This document shows, in pieces, positions 11,588-22,862 of a DNA stretch of 64,000 nt. Source of the DNA: Stropharia rugosoannulata (lineage: Eukaryota > Basidiomycota > Agaricomycetes > Agaricales > Strophariaceae); the NCBI GenBank assembly GCA_028532985.1, contig JANCIK010000003.1:2614001-2678000 (forward strand), in the 5' to 3' direction. Under the pieces are notes generated by a model. The model did no database searches. It was not told the origin of the DNA and saw only the letters and a program-made list of their open reading frames with translations. Numbering within the stretch: the first letter of the stretch is position 1; every line of letters begins with the position of its first letter. The translations under genes and the position numbers were made by a program.

Positions 11588-12605
11588 CTATTTCCGGGGA
11601 GAGAAGGTCTTCCAAAGAAGATACAAAACGAAGGTTCGCGGCAGCCATTGGAATATTTTGAACAGGGTTGAATTACCTCCCAAGGTCATGTAGCGCGGCG
11701 GTTTCGAGCTCAAAACCTTCGACACAAGCTCTGCTGCAAATTGTTTATTCGGCATGCTGTTTGGCCCTTGGCTCGAGCGAATGCGCGCCATGATAGATGG
11801 GATGTATTCCGAGTATAGAGTATTAGGTGCGATATTAAGCCGTGCCGTGCCGTTATCCGCAATATTAGACTTAATGGCACCCGGCGCGACGTGAACCACG
11901 GAGATGTTGAACGGCTGGAGTTCCATATACAGCACCTGGCTCAAACTGGCGAGAGCAGCTTTCGACGAGGCGTAGACACCGCTCCATGCTGTCGGACTAG
12001 ATGTATCATCGCCAGGTTAGCATGCGCAAATAGCTTCGGATGAGGATATAGTAAGTACATTTCGCCAACAATAGATCCGATGTTCACTATGGTGCCAGAG
12101 CGTTGTTTTGCCATGATGGGAACGACCGTATTAGTGACTCGCAGGACAGCGAAGACATTAGTCTCAAAGACTTCTTTCACCGCCTGCAGAGGCTGGTCTA
12201 CCAGGGGACCTAATCGGAAGTCACGTCAGTAATGCACCTACGTCATTGCTAAGCTTCTTGATGCCTGGCCAGGCCACCGTACCTGGACTGGTCACACCAG
12301 CGTTATTCACGACAACGTCTATCTTGCCTTCCTTATCAACGATGTGTTTAATCACAGCAGTAACGCTCTCATCACTGTTGACATCAAGGGCCAGGCGCTC
12401 CACAGAACCAGTAGCGAAGGGGGCAATAGTTTCTACTCTGCGTGAAGTGGCATAGACGCTGCAGCCCTTCTTCGCGAATTCTTCACAGCTGTACGGCACA
12501 CATCAGCCTCCAGACGCGCAAAAGCAGGCGTAATACGGACAGTGCATAGCCTATGCCTCCGGTAGAGCATCCGGTGACAAGTACGACACGATTTACGAGG
12601 CTCAT
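11588..12605 (-). CDS. Short-chain dehydrogenase/reductase, AYR1-like (copy 2)
   Basis: This is a paralogue of the neighbouring reductase and presumably an NADPH-dependent lipid or ketone reductase of the Ayr1 class. The start at 12605 gives MSLVNRVVLVTGCSTGGIGYAL. Motifs in order are TGCSTGGIG, VYATSRRV, LDVNSDES, VVVNNAGV, NIGSIVGEM, the YASSK active site, and VAPGAIKSNI after it. The hydrophobic tail (STLFKIFQWLPRTFVLYLLW) matches copy 1. The three introns occupy the same positions as in copy 1: phase 2 after GGIGYA, after TSPG, and after SIVGEM. This shows tandem duplication of a gene that already had its introns. Coding composition is less GC-rich than in copy 1. Both copies look intact. 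Confidence 0.88.
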
Positions 12606-13164
12606 CTATGGAGATAGGTTCGGTTTGATGGTGGTAATGGTGAGGCCTGATATCGAAATTACTCAGCGTGCATGACCGCGCGTATGTCATATGATAGCCT
12701 TGTAATGTTCACGTTTAAGTGCTACATACATAAGCTGTGATAAGCACTGACGTTGGCGCTGGAAGTGGTTGCTAAATGAAGCGCGTAGAAACCCAAAGGG
12801 CATCGTGAGGTACAGTTTAAAGAATGATCCTACGGCTTCCTACAGTCATACACGAAACATGTTTCGATATTCAATTCCATTACTTTGCCAACAGGAAACA
12901 AAATGAAAGACTACAACAGTGCGCGACGAAAAGGCAGCAACAATTCAAAATGAAATATATGAAAAAGGTGAAAGAAAGGAAGATGGTCGCACATATCAAG
13001 GGTGGACTAGGATAATTGTGTGGCCGAAGTATAATCGCGAAACTGGTATCATAGATAAATGGATCTAAAGAGAACATGTCACAGACAGTTACCCTTGACG
13101 GATGAATGTGATGTTATGATAAAGAACTTCGTGCATTTAACAAGAGTTACTCAAGATCTAAGAA
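12606..13164. other. Intergenic region between reductase copy 2 and the GN-repeat gene
   Basis: This is 560 bases of AT-richer sequence that should hold the copy 2 promoter and the 3' UTR of the secreted protein gene. I see no gene or RNA in it. Confidence 0.55.
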
Positions 13165-14484
13165 TCACTGAGACAGCCTGTTCAAAGCACGGCGCTTCCC
13201 TTTGCTCGCGGTGCTAGTGCTAGTGCTAGCCTGAGCCCGGGTACCCAAAGCTTGTCCAGTAGTGGTTACAGTAAACTATAATAAAAAAGCAAATTTTCAA
13301 TTAAACTGGCACCAACAAGGCACCATCGACTCACGTAAACAGCGTCATCGAGGGAACCGTGCTGAGCGACGGGAACAATCGCAGGTTGATGGTTCGACGA
13401 TGTGTTGATGGAAGAAAGCTTGTAGAAGCCAGGAGCAAGTCCGCCGGTGACTGTGGCAGTCAACTTGCCGTTGACGGCAGCTTCATTCAAACCCTTGAAG
13501 AAAACAAAGTTCTTGGGGTCGGTCGGCGTGGTTTGGAACAACGAAGTAAGCTGCTCAATAACGGCGTGCGAGTGTCCGATGATCTGGCCTTTGCCATTAA
13601 GCTGTTGAGGAGCAGCGAAATAAGACTGTTGCGCGTTGACGAAGGCACCAGTTTGCATTTTCTGGATCCGCATCGAGATGGTGAACGTCGTGTTGGCTTT
13701 GATAGTAGCAAAGTTGGCCGGGAAATCGAACTTGGACGAGGGCATGTTATCCACGGAGGGGATCATACCTATAGGCGCAGGATTACACGATCCGGTAGTG
13801 ATCTGCTTGCCGTTCGTGATGGGCAAGTTAGGCGCAGTCAGGCAGAAATTGATGAAATTATTCGTGGATGTCAGCGACGCGACTTGCCCGGCCGTTGGCA
13901 CATCCTGTCCGTCGTTAGCGAAGCTGGTGGCGAGTACACGAGGATCGAGTGCTACACAAAGTCTATCAGAGTCGCACGAGACTGGTGCCTGGACCGGACT
14001 CACTTAGAGACTTTTGAGGATCTGAGTCGTTGCCTGTGTTGCCATTACCTGTATTCCCATTGCCTGTATTGCCATTGCCTGTATTGCCAGTATTGCCGTT
14101 GCCTGTATTGCCATTGTCTGTATTGCCATTGCTTGTATTGCCATTGCCTGCGTTGCCAGCTGCAGCAGAGGTTTTGGTGGCAGCTGCGGATGAAGTCGTC
14201 TTGGATCCAGTCCCAGCGGTGGCTGTGGCCGCGACTCCACGAGTCACAGTAACCACATTGGTGGCGGTGACCGTCTTAGGCGCCTAAAGATAAATATAGT
14301 AAATAATCGATGCTAACAATAGGATGTTCAATGAGGTACGAACCGCGCACTGCAGCGAGTTTGAGTTTGAGCTGGTGCTTTTCGTGGCATTGGCCTTGGA
14401 TGCGAACCTGGTTCCACTAGGGACGGCCTGGACAGAAACCGCCAGGGCCATAAGAGCAACAAAGAAAGGTCTGGTGAACATCAT
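13165..14484 (-). CDS. Secreted GN-repeat protein of a basidiomycete family
   Basis: The start at 14484 gives a clear signal peptide (MMFTRPFFVALMALAVSVQA). A Ser/Thr/Ala-rich linker and then a low-complexity run of Gly-Asn-Thr repeats follow. The globular part begins after an intron with LDPRVLATSFANDGQDVP and contains SLTSTNNFINFC, GSCNPAPIGMIPSVDNMPSSKF, QSYFAAPQQLNGKGQIIGHSH, NFVFFKGLNEAA and NHQPAIVPVAQHGSLDDAVYFTVT. The last exon, after the intron ending near 13273, adds a Ser/Thr-rich and basic tail ending in KRRALNRLSQ. The fold resembles a conserved secreted family I remember from Agaricomycetes, where it is often mislabelled as ribosomal protein S17. Its function is unknown to me. 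A cell-wall or extracellular role is inferred from the signal peptide and linker. The start could also be the next Met at 14481. Confidence 0.8.
14036..14157 (-). repeat. Coding minisatellite encoding (GNGNT)n
   Basis: About seven near-identical units of 15 bases (5 codons, N-G-N-T-G register) lie inside the secreted protein gene. At least one unit is shortened by 6 bases (GNTGNTGN), and point differences give Ser or Asp variants (NTSN, NTDN). Units keep the frame, so copy-number change would alter linker length without breaking the protein. Confidence 0.85.
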
Positions 14485-16427
14485 GTCGGCGAAGACACGG
14501 TATGAGCGGCGACCAAGGAATGAACGGGATGCGGTGAGGGCGTGCTTTGAAAAACGAGTAAAAGAAGAGGGAAAAAAGAAAACGACACCAGTGTCGGGCA
14601 ATCGTAGTCTCTGTGCGCACTAGGCGACAACCTTTGGCAAAAGCAGAAAGTGAAGGAGGAAAAGAACAAGGTGTCCGACCCTTCGCCGTTCCTTATAACA
14701 CATTCCGTCGGTTACCAACCAGATCTCACACGGTCACCACAGTATCTCCCCTTTCTTCCCGTCTTTCCCCCTCGGCCCCTCTCTGCGCTTCTTGCACAGT
14801 ACACACTCGGAAACAGTAACGTCCTTGTGAATGGCATACGCTTCTCCAAGGTTTATTTCCATACATCCCTGTCCTCGTTGAGCGCACTGTTTCTCTGCAC
14901 AAGGGCCTTGCAGCAGACTCGGCTGCCGGCAAAATGCTACTCTGGTTGGCTTTGATATTCTTTTGATTATTGCTGACCTGCAATAATTGGTTGTTATGGA
15001 GTTGGCGTTGGTAACCTCGTACATCTTGTTGCATACGCATACGCATTATTGCCGCCAGGAAGCCATACGGACTTTTGATGCTTAGTGCAAGGAGTTTTGT
15101 CAGGGTTTGTCAAACATGAGCACCGAGGAAGGTTCCCCCGTCGTCATTGGTCTAAGATGCACCGTCCTGAGTGGTAACCAATCAGTATCAGTTCACACAA
15201 GTTTTGAACATGCTGAATTTTACTGTGTGTCAGTAACGTTTGTGTCCCAATGAAATTTGGCCTGGACGAACCAGTAAAAGCTTGTCCATATACAACTTAA
15301 TTACTTCAAATAGTTCACTGCCACATCCCTAAAATAGAAGGGTCGAATTTAGTTTTCTCGCCCTCGAGAACTTCCACAAGCATACTGAAAGTTTACTATT
15401 TTTAAAACACAATTTGCTCTGTTTCTAGGCAAATAGTGCTCAGACATAAGCGGTTTGCGCCGTGAGGTGAGATAGAGAAATAGGTCGCAGGATAAGTTGC
15501 AGGTCCACATTTTCGGGATAAACCTACATTCAAAGCATGCTGTTAAATGAGCTTACGCTCTGTAACTTTTGCTAGAAGCCGTAGAAATGGTCACAACGGT
15601 GTCAAGCTTTCTGTGAGTTATCCGTGTTGGTAAGTTTACTTTGATGATATGTTAGTGTGTAACGGACCCAGAGTAACAGATATCCATCATTTAACAAACA
15701 TTGTTCATTGAGTCTAACATCCGTTCAAACCCGTCGGGTTCTCATGGTTTGCAAATCGGGAGGAGTGCGAGTGTATCATACATACTTATCTACAGCTGAG
15801 CTGCTTTGAGCTGTTGTACGATGATCCACAAAACGGTCAAGTCGCCTCGGTCCCATCCTCCGAATCAGACACCATTCCCAAACCAAAATTCGAGTCTCTT
15901 CACGGGGTAAGGCACCAGCGGACCAACGGCCAATAAACTCCGCATAAAGTCTGATCACCAGCATTATTATCATGGACCGACACTGCATGTGTGAAACAGG
16001 TCTGTAGAATTCAAGGGATGAGAAATGCTGCGATGTTGTTGAGTCTCACAGAACCATATTTTGTTGCACTCACCCCACCAACCTCAATATTTAAACGTTT
16101 TGACGCAGATATAGAGTGCTTTCAAATTAATCATTCACGCGACCAGCAAAGTATACAGCCATATATTGAAATCACTAAGGTGAAACATGATTTTACGCGT
16201 CATTGTGGTGGTGTCTGGGCAAGGCTGAACGTTGACGTTGAACAGTTGCCCGAATTGGCTAATGGCGGTGTCTGAGTCACGTGCCAAGACATGCGTAAAA
16301 GACTCGGGAAGACGACAATGGCGGTGTGTCGCTGAACCTGACTGCAACTGCGTGCAATTGCTTCAAGTCTCTCTGCCACAGCCGCTCACTGCTTTGTATC
16401 TCACTGCTCTATCTAATTCATCTCGTT
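14485..16427. other. 1.9-kb divergent intergenic region
   Basis: It separates the starts of two secreted-protein genes transcribed outward, so it holds both promoters. Pyrimidine-rich stretches near 14745-14790 fit a fungal promoter. Open frames of 70-106 codons (for example minus 14726-15046 and minus 15776-15988) have no homology I can recognise and are intermixed on both strands. I see no RNA gene or transposon in it. Confidence 0.5.
16273..16283. promoter_or_regulatory. Overlapping TGAGTCA / CACGTG element
   Basis: The 11-mer TGAGTCACGTG fuses a perfect AP-1/Gcn4-type site (TGAGTCA, 16273-16279) with a perfect E-box (CACGTG, 16278-16283). It lies about 145 bp upstream of the PLC-like start codon. 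bZIP and bHLH factors of fungi bind such cores, but use here is inferred only from position. Confidence 0.4.
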
Positions 16428-17989
16428 ATGCGTCTTAGTCCACCAACTCGTTATGCTTTCCTTGGTCTGATTTCGACCCTACTAACCGTCCACGGACACC
16501 CCCTCGATTCGTCCTCTGCTCCGGCGCTGGCGCCGGCGAATCTAACTCCTCGAGCAACTGTGTGCAATGGCCACGCTGAGCTCTGCGACCGCACCTTTGG
16601 GAATGTGACTTTCGTGGGCGCTCATGATTCTTATGCCATTGGAGTAAACAACTGTATGTCCCGTGCAACCTACTGCGCATTGCGCATTTTATTCTAATTA
16701 TACTCGCGGACTCATTTGACTACCTCAATCCTTAGTGGCCACAAATCAGGATCAATCGAGTGAGTCCGCTCTACTTCACAATTAATGAAAGGAGACCAAA
16801 TGGCGTCAAAAGTTACTCAGCAATTAAACGATGGCATCCGTATGCTGCAGATGCAGGCACATAACCAGAGTGGGGTCGTAAGACTATGCCACACATCTTG
16901 CGTGAGTCTATATACTTGTACCGCTACTACTAACTTACGTGTTTCGTTAATTCAGAGCCTGTTTGATGGTGGATCGTTACAAGATTATTTGACGACAGGT
17001 TAGGAACAATCATTCATCCAAAGCTTGTCCATAGCCTTTTGCTCACACCATAATTTAGTCAAGCAATGGCTAGGCGCAAATCCTAACGAAGGTATTTAAC
17101 ATTACAATTCCGTTTCTCTGGCACTCTCTGATCTAGTCTTCCAAAATGCAGTCCTCTCCCTTCTAATCGTCAACATCGACAATCTGCCTCCCTCAAACTA
17201 TGACACTGTGTTCAAAGCTGTCGGTCTCGACACGGTCTCCTACGCTCCTCCAAGCTCCCCCATCGCGCAGGACGCATGGCCAACACTCGGTTCCCTGATC
17301 GATTCCGGCAAACGACTCCTGACGTTCCTTGACAATGGTGCGGATATAACGGCTGTGCCATATCTTTTAGATGGTATATTTTAATTGTTTCAATATTTAT
17401 CCCTCACTCTTAAGCACACTTTCAAAGAATTCACGAACATCTGGGAAACTCCGTTCAACGTAGTTGATAGCTTCGACTGCAGTATCAACAGGACGAAGAG
17501 CGCTGACCCTTCAACAACTATGTTCCTTATCAACCATTTCCTGGACAAGTTAGTCCTTGGCCAGCCGGTGCCATTCGTCGAGAAACTCAATGTAACGAAT
17601 GCGGCCACTGGAACTGGCTCCCTAGGAGATCAAGTCAACACATGTCTCGCCTCACAAGGTCGCCCCCCAAACTTCATGCTCGTTGATGTAAGCCTGTAAC
17701 ATTTGCGATTGTTTTATTATATCGTAACACTATCTTCTGTTAGTTCTACGAATATGGCGGCGGTTCTGTTTTCCAAGTCGCTGCTGATCTCAACGGCGTC
17801 ACCTATGCACCCGCTACTCCCGTGGCCTCACCTGTATCTACTGCTACAGCTTCTGGAACAGGGAATCCGTCCGTATCTGTTACCACATCATCTATCTCGG
17901 GCGCCAGCATCATATCATCCTCTGTAATGACAGCTGCTCTAGTTTCTATAGCATCGGTGATGCTAGGCTCTTTCATTACCGTAATCTAG
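16428..17989 (+). CDS. Secreted PLC-like phosphodiesterase, probably GPI-anchored
   Basis: This protein belongs to the PI-PLC X-like TIM-barrel superfamily found in many fungi. The chosen start at 16428 (MRLSPPTRYAFLGLISTLLTVHG) gives a normal signal peptide; an in-frame upstream reading would spoil it. The first catalytic-type histidine is in TFGNVTFVGAHDSYAIG. VTQQLNDGIRMLQMQAH and LCHTSCSLFDGGSLQDYL follow after short introns. Later segments are VLSLLIVNIDNLPPSNYD, GKRLLTFLDNGAD, ETPFNVVDSFDCSINR, FLINHFLDK and PNFMLVDFYEYGGGSVFQVAADLNGV. A Thr/Ser-rich stalk precedes a C-terminal hydrophobic tail (MTAALVSIASVMLGSFITVI), typical of a GPI signal. Some members of this family lack full PLC activity, so the substrate is not certain. 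Its stop codon is only 83 bp from the UTP11 stop. Confidence 0.85.
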
Positions 17990-18072
17990 TTCATATGTAC
18001 CATCGTTTTCATGCACATTGGACTAACCACGGACTACTTATTTCTTATGAACTTTTTACGTACAATACACCC

Positions 18073-19237
18073 TCAACGCTTGCGTTCTAATCGCCATTTG
18101 TATATCCGCGGTCGGTATGTAGTTTCGTCAACTAGTTTGGGCGTCACCTTCGAGCGCCTGCCACGACGGGCGTCTATTTCATCTTGTGTTTCTTCCTCCT
18201 CGTCGTCGTCGTCACCTTCAACCTTTTCCACGCCCTGGATTTTCTTCTTGCCACCCTTACCCATAAGTAACCTTTGCATTTCGAACTCTCGCTCGGCGTA
18301 TCGCAGTTGACGATCTCTCTCTAGTCGAGCAGAGAGTTCTCTCAACAACTTTCGTCTATGTGCAGGGTCATGAGACTCAGAGCTATCCACTTCCTCATCG
18401 AATGGTTCATCCATTTGGAGTGATTTCTTCCTCCGCAAAGATGTCTTTGTAGCTTCTTTCCAGCCTAGGCCATCCTCTTCCATCTCTTCGTCAGGCTTGG
18501 CAGACGTAAATATTTGTTTGCCTTTTCCTTTCCTTGATTTAGATAGGAGAGAGGCTACAAGCAATGTTAAGTTTTCATTATAGCAAACGGCGCCGTTCAA
18601 CTGACCTTCGGCAGGCGAATCTGCAAAGACAATGTGCTTCTTTTTGATCCCATGAGTATCGGTATCTTGGAGGATATTAGCCTTCTGCAATATCTCCAGT
18701 TCCTCATCGTCGAGTTCCGCGTCTTCCGCGTCGTTTAGGTCAGACTTCAGCAAGTCAGCCATCTCCATAAGCTTATTTTTAATCTTGTCTATTTTCTGTG
18801 AAGATGCTTAGCAATTTTTTAGTCAGTAAATTTGTGTATTGAACGAACTTTAACCCCTGCAGCTCGCATAGTCCGGATGTAATTTTCGTCCTGGGTCTTG
18901 AGGACCTTGACCATATCAGTTGGTAACGCAACATTTCCTCTTGACTTGTAGTGCACGCCATCCTGCGATGATACGACATTAGCGAGGCAAGGATTGAAAT
19001 AGCCTTGAAACGCACTTTCGTTCGCTCTTTCGTCATAGAAAAATAAAATTCATCCTTGTTTCGCTCTGACGCCTTTTGCTTGAGACGCGTTAGACGATCC
19101 TGCTTGGAGTGATAGTCCCTGGCGCGCTTGACATAGTCAGCATGTTTTTCGAGCAGGCCTAGTTTCGACCTGTGTGCGAGTTGGGAGCGCTCTTTGTGGT
19201 TGCGCCTGTGGACCGAGTTTCTGAGGGAGGAAGTCAT
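18073..19237 (-). CDS. UTP11: UTP11-like U3 snoRNP / SSU processome protein
   Basis: This nucleolar protein belongs to the small-subunit processome and is needed for 18S rRNA maturation. The start at 19237 gives [25 protein letters not shown], followed by [38 protein letters not shown] and, after an intron, [20 protein letters not shown] with [15 protein letters not shown]. These are in the order of the Utp11 family. A later exon holds the acidic [26 protein letters not shown] and [10 protein letters not shown]. The C-terminal exon is basic ([12 protein letters not shown]...YKWRLERKR), also as expected. The gene is divergent from the FAR1-like gene with 145 bp between starts, and convergent with the PLC-like gene. 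Intron borders inside were not all checked. Confidence 0.92.
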
Positions 19238-19382
19238 GGTCGTAGAGAGTGAATAAGGAAAGAAAGTGTGACGGTGACTGCGTGACGCTTGGTGATTTGG
19301 CAAAATTGACCTGAAAACGGGATGTATTTGGAACGACCAGAGCGAATTGTCAAAAAATCGGATTTGTGTGCAGAATTCAAAG

Positions 19383-20678
19383 ATGAGTTTTCAGCATTTT
19401 CGCCTGGGAGAGGTTCCCTTGCATCAGTCCATCCACCAGCAGGCCCCTGTCCAGCCCCAAGGTACGCTCCCGTCTCTTTCGTTTCCTTATCATTATCTTA
19501 TTCTCCATCCAGTCGCAACTTCCACAACCACAAAACAGCCCTACGGATCTGGCGACACGGATGATGGCTATACCCTCATCTTCGCGAACATGGACGCGTT
19601 CCAGGCGTGGCGCAGCTCAGAGGAGGAGCGCAATTGCGTTGAATTCGTAAAGGTAGGTCTCCATACATGCCTGCTCAAGAGCCACCCACTCAACCGCCCC
19701 AGGGCGACACCCATGGCAGCAAAGCAGACCCCCCGCGATTCAAGGATCACACCAAGCTGGTATGCGCAAGGCACTCTCGCAGCGGTCGCAAGAAATACGT
19801 GAAGAAACATCCCGAGCGCGTCCGCAAAGTCCCCAGTCGGAAGGTTGGATTTCATCGTCGCGCCTGCCATCGTTAAGCTCCATGTTGATATTTGCGTATG
19901 TTAGCTCGACGGACAAGGCTGCCAGGCGTCAATCAGTTACAAAACGTATTTCGATACCGAGGAAGTGCGTGCATGCTGTGAGATATACTGTTACACCTCG
20001 CTTTGAGTACTCTGCTGATCTCCAATCATTCATAAAGATATCGCGCAACACTCTCATGAGATAGGGCTTGCCAATCTCCCTTTTACGCGTCGCGGTCGCA
20101 AGGCAGCTGTGCAGCAAGAGAAGGAGCGCGGCCGTAACAAAAGTGTACCAGCTACCTCGGAATCAGACCAGCAACAGTTGTCGTCCGCAAATACAGGCGG
20201 GCTGGGCCAATCCAACCAACATGGAGTATCGTCTTTCTCCTCAGCTGTTTCCATGCTCGCTCCCCTACCAGGAGGACAAACATTCCCTCCGCCTCCGCCC
20301 CAGCCTTATGGTTTTGCAAACGCTATTCATTCCTTCCCGCCCAATCCTCCATCACAGCCTCCCCCGCCGCCCCAGCCGGTGGCGCAGAATATACCTCATG
20401 AACGCTGGGACAATATGGCCACACTTTTTCAGACCGTACGGGAACACGCTCGTCATTTTGAGTATCCCCCAGCTAGCGTTGCCGCTTTGGAAACGGTGCT
20501 CATAAGACTGTACCTGGAAAGCCCCATGGGTGTCAGCCCACATCACAATATGGCCAATTTCATTCAGCATACCCTCAATGTTCATAGTCGCAACCAGTCG
20601 CAAAACGCTCAAGCGTCTAGTTCAAATTCAGGCAATGTTGACGGCCAGGTCACATCAAATGCAGATGGCAGCTCTTGA
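19383..20678 (+). CDS. FAR1/WRKY-GCM1-like zinc-finger DNA-binding protein (uncharacterised)
   Basis: I do not recognise a named orthologue. Five exons join in frame from the ATG at 19383. After a Gln/Pro-rich start comes [23 protein letters not shown], then [41 protein letters not shown] and, across another intron, [19 protein letters not shown]. The pattern is Cys, about 31 residues, Cys, about 23 residues, then His-x-His, in a basic setting. This resembles the FAR1/WRKY-GCM1 zinc-finger fold found in Mutator-type transposases and in transcription factors derived from them. A Pro-rich and Gln/Ser-rich tail of about 190 residues follows, with a possible helical stretch near [21 protein letters not shown]. 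No transposase catalytic domain or terminal repeats are present, so a host gene for a nuclear DNA-binding protein is the best inference. The gene is divergent from UTP11. Confidence 0.6.
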
Positions 20679-20905
20679 TATTTTTTTCTATTTTTTTTTA
20701 ATACTTATTTTTGGCCAACTTTTTTGGTGTAACTTGTACATCTGTACCATCAACAGGTTACTACTGTAATCATATGTGTGCTAATGATACAATGACGATA
20801 TATTACGTAATGTAACTATAAGGGCTCTTTGCTCATTCTTCCGCGGGCTGCGCTCCGGGTACTACGTAGTGGATCTCCTTCAGCACAGCACGCAAAGACC
20901 CCGTC

Positions 20906-22709
20906 ATGTCCGCCTTGAGCTTTGCACGACAGGCATTTGGGAGGGAAAAGCCCCATGTAAGTGCGCACTCATTATACTTACTGCTAAAAGTTAATCTATG
21001 CGACGATCCATGACCTAGTCCTCAATCACTGATTGGGTCGATATCCTCACTGCAATAAACATCAGCGAGGAGGCCTACGATGGGTGCTTATGCTCGCTAA
21101 ACACTATATAAGCTTCCTAAACGTTGACTTGTAGAATCCCTGAGCTTGTGGATTCGATCAACCTCCAGGCATCGGGGTGCGTCGGTTATTATCTGCTAAG
21201 CGGGCGCAAGATTGACTATTAGAGCAGGCCAGCGGAAGCCTCTCGAGCCCTCCGCAAGAAGTTGAAGCACGGGAACAGCCACCAGCAATACCGATCTCTA
21301 GTCGTATGCATAATCTCTGCTCAAGTGCCACTGCTTATACTAAGATCTTTGCGCAATAGCTCCTGAAGGCGCTAGTGGAGAATGGAGGACAGAAATTCGC
21401 CAGTGCGTCTAGCCATACAATCATCACCTTTTACTTGCTAACGTGTAAATATAACCTTGCAGACACATTTGCTGACGGACATATGACAGATGCGTTAAAG
21501 GGCATAGCCAACGACCCCGCCGCGGACAGGAGGGTTAAGAAGAAACTGATGCTTGTCCTTGCATTCTGGAGAGATCAGTACAAAGACGACCCCAGCATGT
21601 CAGTGGTATCCAATCTATACAGGCAATGCTTTGGCTCCGGCCGCGTACAGGGTCCGAAGGAAGTAGCGGACCTTATAGGTGTTGACCTCGAGGAAGAGAA
21701 AGAGAGGGAGAGAAAGAAGAAACAGGAAAAACGTGAGGCTAAAGAACGGGCAAAGCAAATGGCAAGGGAAAAACGGGAACAGGAGGCAAAGCAAATCTTA
21801 GAAGCGAAGCGGCCAAAGAGAGCGCCCTTCAATTTCGAAACGGTATGTCGCATGTTAACTTGTGTTCATATCTGTGAAGACCCTTGCATGTTCCCAGGAA
21901 AAACCGAAAGTCTTGTCGAGTATTGTTGAGGCTTCACAAGCGTCAAATAATCTGCGTAATGCAATACAGGTTAGTAGATACTAGACGAGTAATGCTTATA
22001 ATGCCTCTTACCTTTTTGTACAGTTAGTGAACCTTGAAACTGAGAAATTAGAAACAAATATACGCGTACAAGAATGTGTGGAGAAAACCAAACAAGCAAG
22101 GCGGTCTGTGGTGCGATACATTCAAGTAAAGTAGTTCCCGTTTCCGCATTTAAAACATGATAACTGATTAATACATCGAAGCTTGTTGAAAACGAAGAGC
22201 TGATAGGGACCCTCATAGAGACTAATGATCGACTAGTGGCCGCGTTGGAACTATACAGCCAACTCTCTGTCGCTTCAAATGTGAAAGACGAAAATAACTC
22301 TGACGTCACATCGAATCTCGCATCAACGACCATAAACTCCCCAACAAACGAGAATGCTCTAAGCAAAGGCAAAGGTCCTGATAATACTTCCTCAACCGTG
22401 TACCATGACCTGGAGGACATCAATTTTGGATCATTGGGAGCTTCAATGAATAACCTACCGCCACCTATGAGGCCATCCGCCCTGTCGGATGACAGCGAGG
22501 ACGAGGGTGGAGACCATCGTGTAACACTTTCCGACTACAGTGATTATGAGTCCTCGAACGAAGATACACATAAGAATAATGTCGGATCGTCTTCAAGGCG
22601 AAACTATGTTACAGTATCAGATGAAGAGCTCGCGCCGCGGGTGAGCTCTACTACAAAGAAGCACCAAGTCGAGGATGACCCATTCGCGGATCCTTTCGCG
22701 GACACGTAG
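20906..22709 (+). CDS. LSB5: LSB5-like VHS/GAT-domain adaptor
   Basis: This is an ENTH/VHS-type protein acting between ubiquitin, endocytic actin and sorting, by similarity to yeast Lsb5 (Las17-binding). The ATG at 20906 starts MSALSFARQAFGREKPH. The VHS helices include SSITDWVDILTAINISEEAYDG, ALRKKLKHGNSHQQYRSL, VLLKALVENGG, FADGHMTDALKGIAND and KKKLMLVLAFWRDQYKDDP. A long charged coiled coil (EEEKERERKKKQEKREAKER) precedes a GAT-like three-helix region (NAIQLVNLETEKLETN, VRYIQLVENEELIGTLIETNDRL). The acidic C-terminus ends in DPFADPFADT; the two DPF repeats are typical clathrin-adaptor-binding peptides. Exons are short with GT-AG introns of about 50-60 bases. The neighbour on the 3' side is the convergent SerRS gene, 153 bp away. 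Confidence 0.85.
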
Positions 22710-22862
22710 CAATTCAGTGGTCTTCCTACAATTACTATCTAACGCGCGTCGGGTGTATGTATATTGGGATATTTACAAGTATGATTATATACCTTTTCTC
22801 TCACAATCAGCCGTTGGATTCAATATCGACAGTCAACAAAAAATCAATCCGCCGTCGGCTTT

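Noticed and set aside
13359..14252. 297-codon open frame on the plus strand, antisense to the GN-repeat gene
   Set aside because: It is the mirror of a repeat-bearing coding sequence with signal peptide and conserved domain on the minus strand; its own translation is low complexity (repeats of CLYCH) with no family.
15723..15745. GTTCAAACCC-like step resembling a tRNA T-arm
   Set aside because: No acceptor, D or anticodon stem could be fitted on either strand.
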